A stretch of 64,000 nucleotides of DNA from Loxodes magnus (Eukaryota > Ciliophora > Karyorelictea > Loxodida > Loxodidae). Positions within the stretch are counted from its first letter, which is position 1, and each line of letters begins with the position of its first letter. Positions 37,215 to 49,264 of this stretch are shown piece by piece. The stretch spans positions 206,673-270,672 of the forward strand of contig CAMPDV010000453.1 of NCBI GenBank assembly GCA_946699065.1, read 5' to 3'. The notes under the pieces were generated by a model. That model saw nothing but the letters and a program-made list of their open reading frames with translations. It had not been told where the DNA came from and did no database searches. Both the position numbers and the translations under genes were made by a program.

Positions 37215-39371
37215 TTATATCTAAACTTTTGAAAAAGGGTTTAAATATATAATTATGAAGGAAATAGTTTTTATATAATTATGAAGCAAATAAACTATTT
37301 TATATTGGACTATCTTTGTGCTTTCTACTTAATTTCTTTTAACTTCATATTTTCATTGATTTGTTGCTTCATCTCTAATACTATTTCTCTTTATTTCTGA
37401 GAAAATCCATATCATAAAATCTAGTTTTTCCATTCTAAGTTTCCTAGTGGAATCTTTCTTTTAAAATATCTAAAGATCAGAATAAATTCTTTCATATTTA
37501 GCAATCTATTATTCAACTAAAAAGCATCTAATTCATGTTTTATGCTTCTAATAAATTCTATTTTTAAACAGAATTTTCAAGCATTTTAAAATAATATAAA
37601 GCTATCTATAGTTGCATCAATAGAAACGATAATTTCAACCTTAAATATCAAAATGAAATGCATTGAAAACATATAAGCAAGGGACTAAAATTATATCCTT
37701 ACTTTATATAATCATTTTGTCTTCATTTAAGTAAATTAAATCATTTCCTAATATTTATCTCAAAGTAGACTGCTAGTTTCATTCTGTATTTTAGTAGTAA
37801 GGTTGTTGAATATCATTAAGCTATGAAACTAGAATGGGAGCATCATATATAGAGAGATAGATTAAATTATGATAACTTAGCATAATAAGGATGTTCGTAG
37901 AAAACTTATTCAAACAATTTTATAAATGAAATTTTTTTGGTCTAACTTGAATTCTAGTTAGATAGAATATCTCCAATTAAAGAGATTTAAAGCTTAGATA
38001 ATATAAACAAATAAGAGTATAGAAAGATAATTGGTTACTTTAATATCTTCATTTAAGAGTATAATTAAACTCTAAAAAGTTAGCTTTATTAGAACCTTTA
38101 TTTTTACTTGGGATGTGCTTTACTATTTTCTGCTTGTAACTGCTAAAACTTAGTTCTGCTCATAAAACAATTTTATGATTGTAATAGTTTTGAATAAACT
38201 GACTCCTTTAAATAGTAGGTTAGATAAATACTTGAAAATATACCTAAGAAGTTAAGTTTATTTACATTCAATCAAGATTAATTTTACATTTTCTAGACAT
38301 CGATTCTTGATTCATCAGTAATAGTCAGGTTTCTCGAATATTTAAAGTATCTATACGAGATGTAATTTCTTCTATGAATAAAACTAATTTTTAGTTTTGA
38401 GGTATTTAAGTAATCTCACCAAGCATTGATTTAGTAGAGGTTCAAATAGTGATTTTCCAACTAAGTGTGTTGTCCCTGATTTTGTTCTTTTTCATAAAAA
38501 ATATTTAGAAAGGCTTTAATTTAGCATTCTTATAAAGCTTTCAAATTTTTTAATTAAAAGATATGAAGTAATACTAGCAAATGATGTTTAAGGATTTATT
38601 TCTTTTTAGAAAGATAGAATAACTAATAAAAGGTAAATTAGATGATCCTTTAAAAGTAAAGCAAAATTATATAGGAAAATAAACACTTTTTCATAGAAAT
38701 TTTAGTTGAAAAGGATTGGATGATTGATATGAAAGTTGAGAGACATTTTCAAAGAAGAATTTTAGATTCTAAAATATATAATCAGAATATATTAAGATAG
38801 ATATTAAAAAAGAATTTAATTGTAGCAAATTTTATGCTTTGTATTTTATTTTATAATATGATAATATCCTTCCTTTTCATCTCGAGCCATTTTCTTTGTT
38901 CTTCTTTTCTAGCAATAAAATTTTATTTTCAGTTAGTTTTTTTAAAAATAATCATTCCTTCGATCTGATTCTTTCTCGTATCTTACTTTAATTCTTGTTG
39001 ATTATTCCAGTCATAGTTTCTATAAATATTTTTTATAATTTTGTATTACTCTGAACTCTTCACCTAAAATACAATGTATTTAGCTATATTATTTCAATCT
39101 AACTATTTTGTTATTTTATCTTAGATTCTATTATATTCTATAACTCCTAAATCCAAATTTTATTTTTTTGACTAAATCTGAAAAATTTATCTTTAACACT
39201 TTTCTGATTTAGCTTTAGTTTGTTTTCCTTTTCTATTAAACCCTTAAATAATAGTTTTTGATGAAATATAATATCATATTGTTTAGACATTAGCTTTATA
39301 AAATAATATCTTACCTTTGATTTATTTTATTTGCTTAATCTATTATTTCCATCGTCTCAATAACTAGTCCT
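37215..39371. other. spacer
   Basis: 37240-37760 matches 9000-9600; 37990-38320 is the inverted partner of 11570-11890. 38880-39370 is pyrimidine-rich and may hold minus-strand sequence downstream of the gag-like gene, but no motif is visible. Confidence 0.45.
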
Positions 39372-40202
39372 TCAAATTTTTTTAATTAATAGTAAACTAA
39401 AAGTAATTAAAGTTTAGCATTCCCTGGATTTTCAACCAGGTTTTTGCTACCATTTTTTTAGCGTGGATGGATACCACGCCATTTTTTTATGTGGATGGAA
39501 CCACAGAGGATCTTCTGTCTTTTATGTGAATAGTTTTCTCTTGTAAATCCCTGCTTAGGTTATTCAGAGTCTGCTGAGTATGCTTAACGTTCTTTATTGT
39601 TCTTTTATCTAAATTTATCTTCACTAATCGCAATTTTGTAATAAGTGTCACTTTGATTTGCAATAATAGCATTGCTTGATTTGTTTTTTCTTGAATCTCT
39701 TCAGAAATACTTTTTTTTCAAGTTAATCGATTCTTTTGATTAAATCTATATTAATCTTTTAGTCATTCTATTTTTCTTAAACGTTTGCTTATGTAGAAAC
39801 ATTTTCGATAATCATATTTTGTTCTTGCTTAAAATTCGATTGAGATTATTCATATAGTTACTATTCCGTGACTAGATTATTCTAAATCAATTGTCGTCTA
39901 ATTATTAGAAGCTCGTTATTTTAATCTTCGATAGTATTCATTAGTTCTCTTATTTTTTCCCCTTGGTTGTAAATTGTTTCCTAATAATTAAGTATTATTG
40001 TTTTCATTTGGTCAAGCTATATTTATATTTCGGATTATTTTTATACCTTTACTGGATTCGATTCTATTGTTCCGATTATGATTTTTCCTTCAGAGGAGGA
40101 ACTTGATTTATCTTCTTCTTGTTGTTGTCTCTGCATTTGTTTCGCAGCTTTCCTTTTTGCGTTCTTAATTTGGTTTTTGGAAAGGCGAATAGATTATTCC
40201 AT
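39372..40202 (-). CDS. gag-like coiled-coil/CCHC protein, intact copy
   Basis: One frame of 276 codons, ATG at 40202 to TGA at 39372-39374. Basic start MEQSIRLSKNQIKNAKRK, a Gln run and Ser patch (DKSSSSSEGK), a coiled coil over about residues 60-170 (YNQGEKIRELMNTIEDQNN), then a zinc knuckle CYYCKSKWHLLQNC (C-x2-C-x4-H-x4-C), a basic segment and a Trp-rich C-terminus (MAWYPSTLKKWQQKPGW). TGA supplies Trp in SKWHL, DQWRQ, RLWIT and PGWKS. This order resembles gag/ORF1 RNA-binding proteins; no polymerase lies next to it. It could be a retroelement ORF1 or a host gene derived from one. Confidence 0.7.
39455..39506. other. two adjacent hairpins in the gag-like gene
   Basis: GCGTGGATGGATACCACGC and, 12 bases later, TGTGGATGGAACCACA each fold as a 5-6 bp stem with a related ATGGA loop. 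They lie in the last quarter of the reading frame. The paralogue at 30.9 kb has ATGGTAACCTCCACCAT at the same place. Confidence 0.5.
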
Positions 40203-40499
40203 TTTTTACTCCAAATTATTCTTTATTCCTTCAAATTTTTTTCTTATTAAATCCTTAACTATTTAAGAAATCATACTCTTCCTTTATAACTTTTAAAGTT
40301 AATAACAGAAAAATATCAAATTATCTGCTATTTTCTTAATTTATTATAAGCAAGTATATATATTATTATACTTAATACAATGAATTAAAGTTAATAGTCT
40401 ATCTACTATATACTTAAAGTGAAAGACATTTATGAAATAAAAGATAATATAACTAAAATATATATTTTTTAATTAATTATAAACTAAATGTAAAAAAAG

Positions 40500-41290
40500 A
40501 ATTTAGCACTCTCTGGGATCTCAATTAGGTACTTCCTGCCATTTTATTAATGAGGATGGATACTACGATCTTCTTGATTAAGTGGAAGGTAATAACTGTT
40601 TATTCTCAGTCTATCCAGCAAATATTTTTCTCTTTAAATTCCATTTGATGTAATTCAAAGTTTGTTAATTTAAATTCATGTTCTGTTTTGTTCTTTTTCG
40701 TTCAGTTTTTTTCAATTTATGCATTTCCTTAATACATGAAATCTTGATTTGCAGTATCAACATTGTTGTTGTTCTTTCTTGCTTAATTTTTATAAATATC
40801 TTGTTTTCTATCTTTTCTAATCTGTTTATTATAATCTGATCTTAAATTTCTAATCATGAGATTTCTTCTTTTTTTATTTAAGTTGGAGTTTTTTCCAATT
40901 CCATTATTTGATTATTATGTAAGTTTAATTAAGATTATCTTCATAATTATTCTTCTGTTATTAATTGATTTTATATTAGTTATTTTCTTAAAATTGTTAA
41001 TTCATTATTCTTAAAATCAATATTACTCATAAGTTCTCTTATTTATATGCTTTGGTTATATATGGTTTCTTCAGTATCGGGAAATTTATTTTTTCATTTG
41101 CTCGACTTAATTTTAGAGTTTTTAATATGGGTCATTTTTTTTATTCTTCAACTTATTACATTTCAACCATAACTTTACCTTTGGAAGAAGAACTTGATTC
41201 TGATGTAGTCATCTACTTTTATTTTTCTTTACCCACCTTTCTTTTGACTCTTCAATTTTATTTTCTAAAAGGGCGAATCGACTATTCCAT
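40500..41290 (-). pseudogene. gag-like coiled-coil/CCHC protein, copy 3
   Basis: In tandem with the intact copy and in the same orientation. It starts MEQSIRPFRKQ at 41290, keeps the Ser patch, the coil (YNQSIQIRELMSNI) and a complete knuckle CWYCKSRFHVLRKC at 40721-40762, but at least one frameshift in the coil breaks it. TGA encodes Trp in CWYC and INWKKL, the latter also TGA in both paralogues. The C-terminal NGRKYLIEIPESAK region is diverged. Confidence 0.65.
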
Positions 41291-44200
41291 TTTTGCCACT
41301 CAATTTTCCATTTTTTTATAACTAAAATATATTTGAGATTTCTTTTATTAGTTTTGGAAAGGAAGAGAAACGCATACCTTCTTATCATTTTGCTTAAGCT
41401 ACTTTACTTGTTCTATCTTTATTACTATTAAAGAAAAAAGCACATATCTTCTTTTTATTACAGTTAGCTATATTTATTTCATGCTAGTTATTGAAATAAG
41501 AGGAGAGATATTCCAAAGCTAGTATTTAAAAATGATTTGATATTGAAGGAAGATGAAAGTGAGTATTTAAGTGATTTCTAGTTTTATTCTACACGAATTT
41601 TTAGCTTAAGCATATTACTCTGTTACTATAGAGAAAAAAGAGCTTATTAGTAATAAAAATTTTATGCAATAGATGATCTTCTTATTACTCTGTTGTTTTA
41701 GTAACGATTTTAAGTCCTTATTTGAATAATCGCTTATCCTTAGATAAATATTTTCTAAGACTTTTCTCCAGAATTTCTTTAAAGTTCTAACTAGTATAAA
41801 TATATTTTATATAGAGACTAGAAAACAGAACAAGTGGAAGGAGATAAAAAGATAAAGAATCCTTATTTTCTTTGATGTTAGGATTAAAGAATGTAGAACA
41901 TTAAAGAAGCATTTATTAAAATGAACATTTAAGCATTTAGTCAAAGATAAATAGAGTTAAGAGCATTATTTACACACTTCTTAAATCTTATCTATTCAAT
42001 TTATTAGCAATCATAGTTATAGGAAACTAGGATAGAATAATTAAACTCTTAACACCTATTATTTTACTCTAAATACCTTTTTCAGTTATATTTTAGCGTT
42101 TACTATTTAGATTATTGCATATGATTATTATTCATTTCAATCTTTCTATAGCATTTGGTCTAACTATTTCTTTTTTTATTATTCAAAGAATGTTTTTCCA
42201 GATTATATATACTTTTAATAATATATTTAGTTTGTATTGGAAATTTTATAATGTTTATCATAAATTATACGACTTAATAGACAAAGAATCTTATATGTTG
42301 ATGCTTGAAACAGGTATCCAGTAGTTTAGATAGCTGTTGATTATTTATAAGCTTATTTCCTATTTAATTGTTAGGACTGTAAAGCTTATCAAATTATTAC
42401 ATCCACAGTTTAAAACCTTCTTTCCCGTTAGTTCCTGTTTTCTTTTGCTAATATAATGAAATCTTTCAGAAATAATAACTACATGATCTCTTATCTCATT
42501 TAGAAGAAACCTTCTATGAATCTTAATAAAAATGCTGATTATATTACTATCACTTTAAAACCAATTTAGACTTAATTAATATAAAATGCATGTATAATGC
42601 TTAAATAATAAGCTGATTTTTATTAATCACTACCATCTTTATTTATTTCGATCTCTCTAGTTCCATGTAATTCTTTACCAGCCAATCTGAATAAATAATT
42701 AACCCTCCAATTATATTTAAATCTGTCAATTTTGACCAATCTTAATTAAACTCTAGCAAGCCTTTCTAATGTATCTTAATCTCTTTTTAAAGCTATAAAG
42801 TATAGTGTAAGAGCCTAAATTTCCTTTTCCTTAATTTTAATTAAAAAAGATAAAAAGCTAGTTAGATAGACCTAAAAGTTTAACTATTAAAATACTAAGA
42901 TCTAAGTATAGAATCTATTTTCTTACCTTTTATACCAAATAAATAAGATAAAGCACATTCAAGTACAAATGAGAGCAAAACTCTATATTCTATAGTCAAA
43001 CTCATCATTATAAGTCTTAGAGTAATTACCAAATATAAACTATTTGTGCATTAAGCTAGTAAATATAATCGCTTTCTAAAGACTTATTTAGTCAAAAAAT
43101 AAATTTAACTTTCTTTATTTTCGTTTAGATATGGAAAGACAGGAACGAATCATATCAGTAACTAATTTTAATAAGCTACCTTTTAATATGACGTCTTTAA
43201 GTCAATTCTTTTTGACTGCCTTGAGTAATAACTATAAATAAAATAGCCTTAGTAAATATTTTAATTGCTAGATATAAGCAAACTAAGCAAATAAACTTTC
43301 TTAATTATAAAGCTTTACACTATTAATATAAAAAGCAAAGAGTATCTAATGCAATAAGCAAAAATGAAATATCATAATATTCAAAAATTAAGTACCATTG
43401 AAGGATGCTAAATGAAGTATATAAGGTATACTAATACTTAAATGCTACTCTGTTAGCATTATAATTAAAAAGACCTGGTAATTACTACATACCTTTAATA
43501 GACAATGAGAATTAGATCTTATTATAGATTTAAAGATAAAGTCTTATTTATTTCTCTAAAATTACAAAGCAGCCTAAATATAAAATAGTTCCTTGGCTAA
43601 GCAATAATTAATTTATCTTGCTAGAAATTATTTAAATAAGCATTGTAAAAACTTCTAAACTAATAAATTAATTAGGTGTGCTTTTCTTCTAAGTTAGAGT
43701 AAGAAGGTTCAATAATAAGACGTATAAACAAATGGATTGATAAATGTTAGTACAAGGAAGGAGAACAATATCATACTTATAAATGATCAAATGAACACTC
43801 TATTTTAATAGCATATTAAGTTTCTTTTTATACAAAAGAGACTCAAAATTATGATCATAGACCTTATCATTTAATATTCATGCTCCATCATTTATTCTTT
43901 GAGATCTTTAAATGAGACGATTCAAGTGCTTTTAATCTTTAATATTAGAATTAAGAAAAGCAGGTTTTAGGTAGCCTCTTATGAGATTAGAACTGTTTGG
44001 AGTTGCTTTTTTGAAGAAGATTTTTCATCCATTCTTTCTAAAAAAAATAAGCGTAAGTCATTCGCTTACGGCTTAACATATAAGAATATCTAAATTACAA
44101 ATAGATATTGATATCAGTTTCCTAAGATAGTTAGAAAAACTTCTAATTGAACTAGATATAAAATTATCTGAAGGAGCTATTTAATTTTTTCAACCATTGA

Positions 44201-45013
44201 TATTTGAAGGAAATCACTCCAATGCAAAGAAAAAAGATTCTCTTTCTATATTCAGCAAAAACAAACCAATTTTCATAAGATTATTGCTATTAACATTTTG
44301 ATAAACCTTTAATTTATTTAGATAATAAAAAGGCAGAAAAGAGATGATATTCTGGTATAAAAGCATAATTAACATCACCCTTAAAAAAAGAAAGAAGATA
44401 CTGAGAATCAATATCATGTTGTTTCATATACTTTTATAAATAATGGTATGCTAAGATCAAATACTTAATAGACATGTAACTAATAAAATAGCATACTTTT
44501 AACTAGCTCTCTTAGAATAAGATATCTTCAAAGATATCTTTTCTTCTTTTAATCTCTATATACAAATATAATTAACTCACTTTATAATGAAAAGAGAAGA
44601 AAGTTAAGTAATAAGCTTCATACTCATACTGTATTTATTCAAATAGAAGGATTCATTTAAATTAGGTAAAAGGCAAAATTAAATTACCTCTATTTAAGTT
44701 TCTACCTTTTAATCCTAAAAAAAGATGTAAGGTTTTGAATGAAGAGCATAGTTTAGTACTTACTTCTGCTTCTTAGTTATATATAAACTTTGTAGAAAGC
44801 CAAAGCTTAAATAAGAGAGAAATAAATAGATAATTAATAAAGCTGAATTATATAATTAAGTCTATTAGCTTCATATCAAGCACTTAACAATAGCTTTATT
44901 AATATTAAGTGCTTATTTGGATAGAAAGTAGAATACTTTGGTATGGTTGCATATTGATTAAATTTAGCTAGGCTTTGAAATATAATAATTTATGTAATGA
45001 AAATGAAATTAAA
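41291..45013. other. long stretch without recognised genes
   Basis: No domain or paralogue was recognised. Around 43440-44040 two overlapping plus frames both look protein-like (for example RPGNYYIPLIDNENQILLQ in one and WSNEHSILIAYQVSF in the other), so neither can be trusted. A perfect short hairpin lies at 44052-44070. Confidence 0.35.
44052..44070. other. short perfect hairpin
   Basis: CGTAAG-TCATTCG-CTTACG: a 6 bp stem with a 7 base loop, following a run of A. Role unknown. Confidence 0.4.
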
Positions 45014-47626
45014 TCAATTTGAAGCTATTTTATTAGTTTTGGGGCTTTCATTGCTTATCTTATATGATACTAGTTGTTTTTGACATTTGTTACAAATGAC
45101 GCTTCTTTATCCTTATGTATGCACATTGTTACCACATTAGTTGCAAATTATTTCAATGTTTTGGTTTAAAGGCTATTCTATAATGTAATTTCCAGGCTGA
45201 TATTACTTCTTTTAGTACTAAGCAATTTATTATTAGCCTTGCAATAAAAAAGCCGGCTACTAGTTCTATCTTAATTAGCTTATTTTCTAAAAGGTTTCAT
45301 TATCTATATATTTCTTTATTAGTTCGGAGGAAAAGGGTTATTTGCAAAGTTGACAGCTTAAATCTTTTGTACTAACACACTAATTTTAGGTTTATGAAAT
45401 AATAAAATTAGCTAGTTCGTTTTCACAAGCATAATGGATACAAGAAAGCTTTGTTATACTCTAAATGTTTATATTCTTGCAAAAAATGCAACTTTTTTAT
45501 TAAGTCCCCTATTCTAAAGTTCTGATCACTATAATTTGCTTTACTTTCTTCAACATTTGTAAGCATTCTACTTAATCTTTATCTATAGGTTTGCTACAGA
45601 CTGGATTACTACATTTTTGATATTTCAAAATAGTTTCGATAGCACAATCTGAACATATCAAATCTTAGCACTCGCATGTTCTTTTAAAAAATTCTTACTG
45701 ATTCCTTTTGCAAATACCTCCTGAACAAAAACAGCCCTATTTCTAATATTACACTCACTTTTCTCTTAATTATGCAAATCTTAAATAATACTAATAGTCA
45801 TTACCACAAGCCCATTGTACTTCCTAAGGACCTAGTATATGTTTTCTTAAACATTTCGGAAAAATGCATTTATAGTCAAAATTCTATTCAATCTTGTTTT
45901 AAATAACATACCCTCCAGTGTTGTTCTCTAAAAAATAAAAAAGGTGTTTCCTACAAATTTTATTTTCGCATTGCAACTGAATAATAGGATCTTAACATTT
46001 GCAATCTGGATAGTTACATTTATCCTGGTTAGTGAAGCTATCTTAAAGATAAATGTATTTAGATGGACCTTCTAGCTAAATATTAGATATTTGATTATTC
46101 AAGTAAAGCATCTATTATTCTTGCAGTTAATACTCTCCCTACTTCATTACATTTTCTTAATTAAAATTTTGCTTAGTGTTACCAGATTTCATGTAATAAT
46201 TTATTGATTATAGCTTTTATTTAAGATCTTTATTCTCATCTTCCAAGCGTTAATTTTAAATTTGAATATCTCACATTTATTTCTTTTTAATCTCTAATTC
46301 ATTAGATATTTTTTAAAAATTCAACTCTTTCTACTTCGACATATTCTCTTGGTCTTCTACATTTTTCTTTAAATTATGGATTTAAGTTCTCAAATTATTA
46401 TTTACTTAATTCATTTCTTCTTTTTCTCTCAAGATATCTTATTATATTTAAAATTCTACCAAAAAGTTTTCTAGCTAACTAATTCTATCCAAAAGCTAAG
46501 CTTTTTGAGTAGAATATTTTTCCATTTGTTCATTCTATATTGTTTTTTAATTTTCTTACTCTTGAAATTTTGTTTATCAATAAGCTGATTACTCAATTAA
46601 CTATTTAAACGAGTTCTCCATTATTACTAATTTATTTTCTAGAATACTAATCTAATTTTATTTCTCACTAAGTTGCCTTTTATATGTAAATTCAAGCCTA
46701 TTTCATACTTCTTAAGCTTCTTCTTTACTTTTAATGCTTTATTCTTGATTTGAATATCTTTACACTGACACTTATGCCTCCTCTTCTTTTTATTTTTAGT
46801 ATTAGTCATATTAATTTGGCATGTTCGTATATCAATCGTTTTTTTAGTGAATCTAAAATAGGTTTAAGCCAGACTACTACTTAAATTATTCCAGTCCTTG
46901 ATTTTAGTTAATAAAATTTTATTCTAATTTATATTTAATTTAGCTTTAACTCTTTGAGTGACTCGTAAAAGTATTTTAATTGTCTATCTACTTTTAAACC
47001 TAATTCTCTTATTTATTTTTTTGCAAGATTATCATGTTTTCCTATCTCTGCCCTTTGCTTAAATTAAAGTTTTAAACTGCTGCTTACTAGTTTTGTGAGA
47101 CTTTTTATATTATTTAAGGATTTTAGATTAGCTAATCATTATAATTGAACATCTTTTAGCTTTAAATCTGCAAATCTGTCTATATGAAAGAATTTTGTAG
47201 TGCTTGCATTCCTTGAATATTTTAAGCTGTTGTTTTGATTTTACTTTCTTATATAAACTAATCCTAGTTAAGATTTTTATAGTCTTAAGATTTATTTATA
47301 GGACTGTTTTACGCCCAAATATTCCCCTCTTTACTTTATATCTGATTAGATTATTATCTCATCTGTTCCAACTAATTATTAAGCTTATGAGCCTCACTCG
47401 GGGATAACTAAGTTCACTACTTACAAGCACAAATGAAGCTATTTTAGCTATTAAAGTCTTCCTTATTAAGTGAGTTTTAGTTCTGGCTTTTAATGTTTTA
47501 TTTCGTATTATCTCACAGCTAAATTAAGTGCTATAAGCAAAAAAAATGCTTGCAAGTAAGTGCTACTAGAATTGATGCTTGCTATTAGCAATAAATTTTA
47601 TTTTCTTTAGCTTGGCATTTGATCAT
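45014..47626 (-). CDS. RING/coiled-coil/cysteine-rich protein, copy 6
   Basis: One frame of 870 codons, ATG at 47626 to TGA at 45014. RING ligands C4, C13, C25, H27, C30 and H33 (LTCKHFFCLQH), then FICACKQ, numbered as in the relatives although overall sequence is much diverged. Long Gln/Asn/Lys coil to about residue 540. Then CNYPDCK, LQCENKIC, WACGNDY, CSGGICKRN, a second RING-like module (SCIFCKN ... SCIHYAC ... SCQLCKQPF) and CNQCGNN. The last CxxC pair with His seen in copies 1, 2, 4 and 7 is absent; it ends NKIASN. TGA replaces Tyr in LREK-x-V and lies at other coil sites. Intact by length and frame. Confidence 0.75.
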
Positions 47627-49264
47627 TTTTACTTATTTATTAAGCTAGTTATAGAAAAGAATAATGATGGCTAATGTTGAGTTTATAATTTATTTACATG
47701 ACTAAGATTAATAATTTATATACTCGATGACTGGTAATGTAACTAGGTTTAAATGGTATTAAAAATGATGCAGCTTTGCTTATTTAAAGATCTATATTCA
47801 GTCATTATTCTATATTCAGAATGAAAAAGTCGTTTATTCCTTATTTTTCATTTGATGCATACAAGTTTTTCTTTGATTCTTGAATTGTATAACCAAAATT
47901 CTTTTATCAGAAATCGTTCTATTTTTATTATATAATCTCAATACTTACAGAGTTAAGAGACTGATAGAAGAAAGTGATTATAAGTTTATAAACACACTCA
48001 AACTTTTTTCTATCAAGTGTATTGAAAACTAATTAAATCTCTATTCCTTTACTAATCCTATTTATATCATTTAGAGTATTAAAATTAAAGCATTTGAGGA
48101 AAACTAGAGTTATATAGTGTGATTCTTCAGGTTGAAAAACCCTTTGATTTATAATAATCTCAGGCATTCTATTGAATATACCCTTATTTATCATTAAGCT
48201 TGATTGGACTAACTTGTATCGTATCTAGAAGATTAATTTGTTCTTTCTCAGCTTTGTTATTTGAAATGTACCCGATCCTTATTAAATTACGAGGAAGGAG
48301 ATGGAAATTAGAGCTATGCAAAGTGAAGCATTTGCTTAAGGAAATTAATTAAGCTTATTTAATTTTTGGAATTCTCTATGAAAAAACCTGTAAAAGTTCC
48401 CTAAAAACTGCAGCTCATTTTCACTATATCATTAATAATATGATCTGCATTAGTAGCAAAGAGATTCCTCTTAATAATACCTAGAATATTTTTATCTCAT
48501 TGAAGATTTTGAAATTCAGAGGGAAAAATATTGGCTTTTGAGTAACTTTTTCAACTTAAATAAAATAATTAAAACACTAAATCAATAATAAGCCTTTGAA
48601 ATTAATAGCTATAGAGCTCTTTTTGAAATGAAAGTATGAAAAATAAAAAAAGCAAACCCCTAACTTAAATCAGAACTTAGGTACGCTTTAAAAACTCTAA
48701 GCGCTATTTCTTTATGTAGCATTTGAGGTTTAGTTTTGAAGACTTAAATCTGGTATAATAATATTGCTTGAATAATTTATTTTTATTTCATAGCTTCTAA
48801 TCAATTATTTAAAAGTGGCTTATAGTAGCTCACTAGTTTATATGACTGAAATAATTTCCTTTTTATCCATCTTAAGTAATCTCCTTTATAAGTTATTTCT
48901 CAGACTAAGTGTATATAATAAACATTTGAATATATCAAATAAATGCTTAATGACCACTATATTAAATATCATACCCTTTAAGTTCTAAAATCTACTAACT
49001 TGCTTTAATAATTTTAATTTAAAAAGCTTATTTAAATGATAATCAAAAAATGGTTCTTAGTTAAGCTGCTGAATTGCTAATAGAAAGGTTTAATTTATAA
49101 ATAAAAATAAACTTGATAATCTTTTTTAGATTGAGTGTGGTGGTGGTTAAAGGGCTTAATATCTTAAAATTATAAGATATATTATATTCGTTCATTTGGG
49201 CCAATTTTATCATTAATGGGATATTAAATTTACTATCAAGATTATTTATTTTGTTTATTAAGTT
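47627..49264. other. spacer between RING copies 6 and 7
   Basis: No gene recognised. More than one plus frame around 48200-48900 looks protein-like, which shows that visual plausibility alone is unreliable here. Confidence 0.4.

Noticed and set aside
43440-44040. Possible gene with polar, aromatic-rich frames
   Set aside because: Two overlapping frames compete, there is no family signature, and no start or stop can be justified.
48200-48900. Plus-strand protein-like reading between copies 6 and 7
   Set aside because: Two frames look equally plausible over the same bases, with no motif or paralogue to choose between them.
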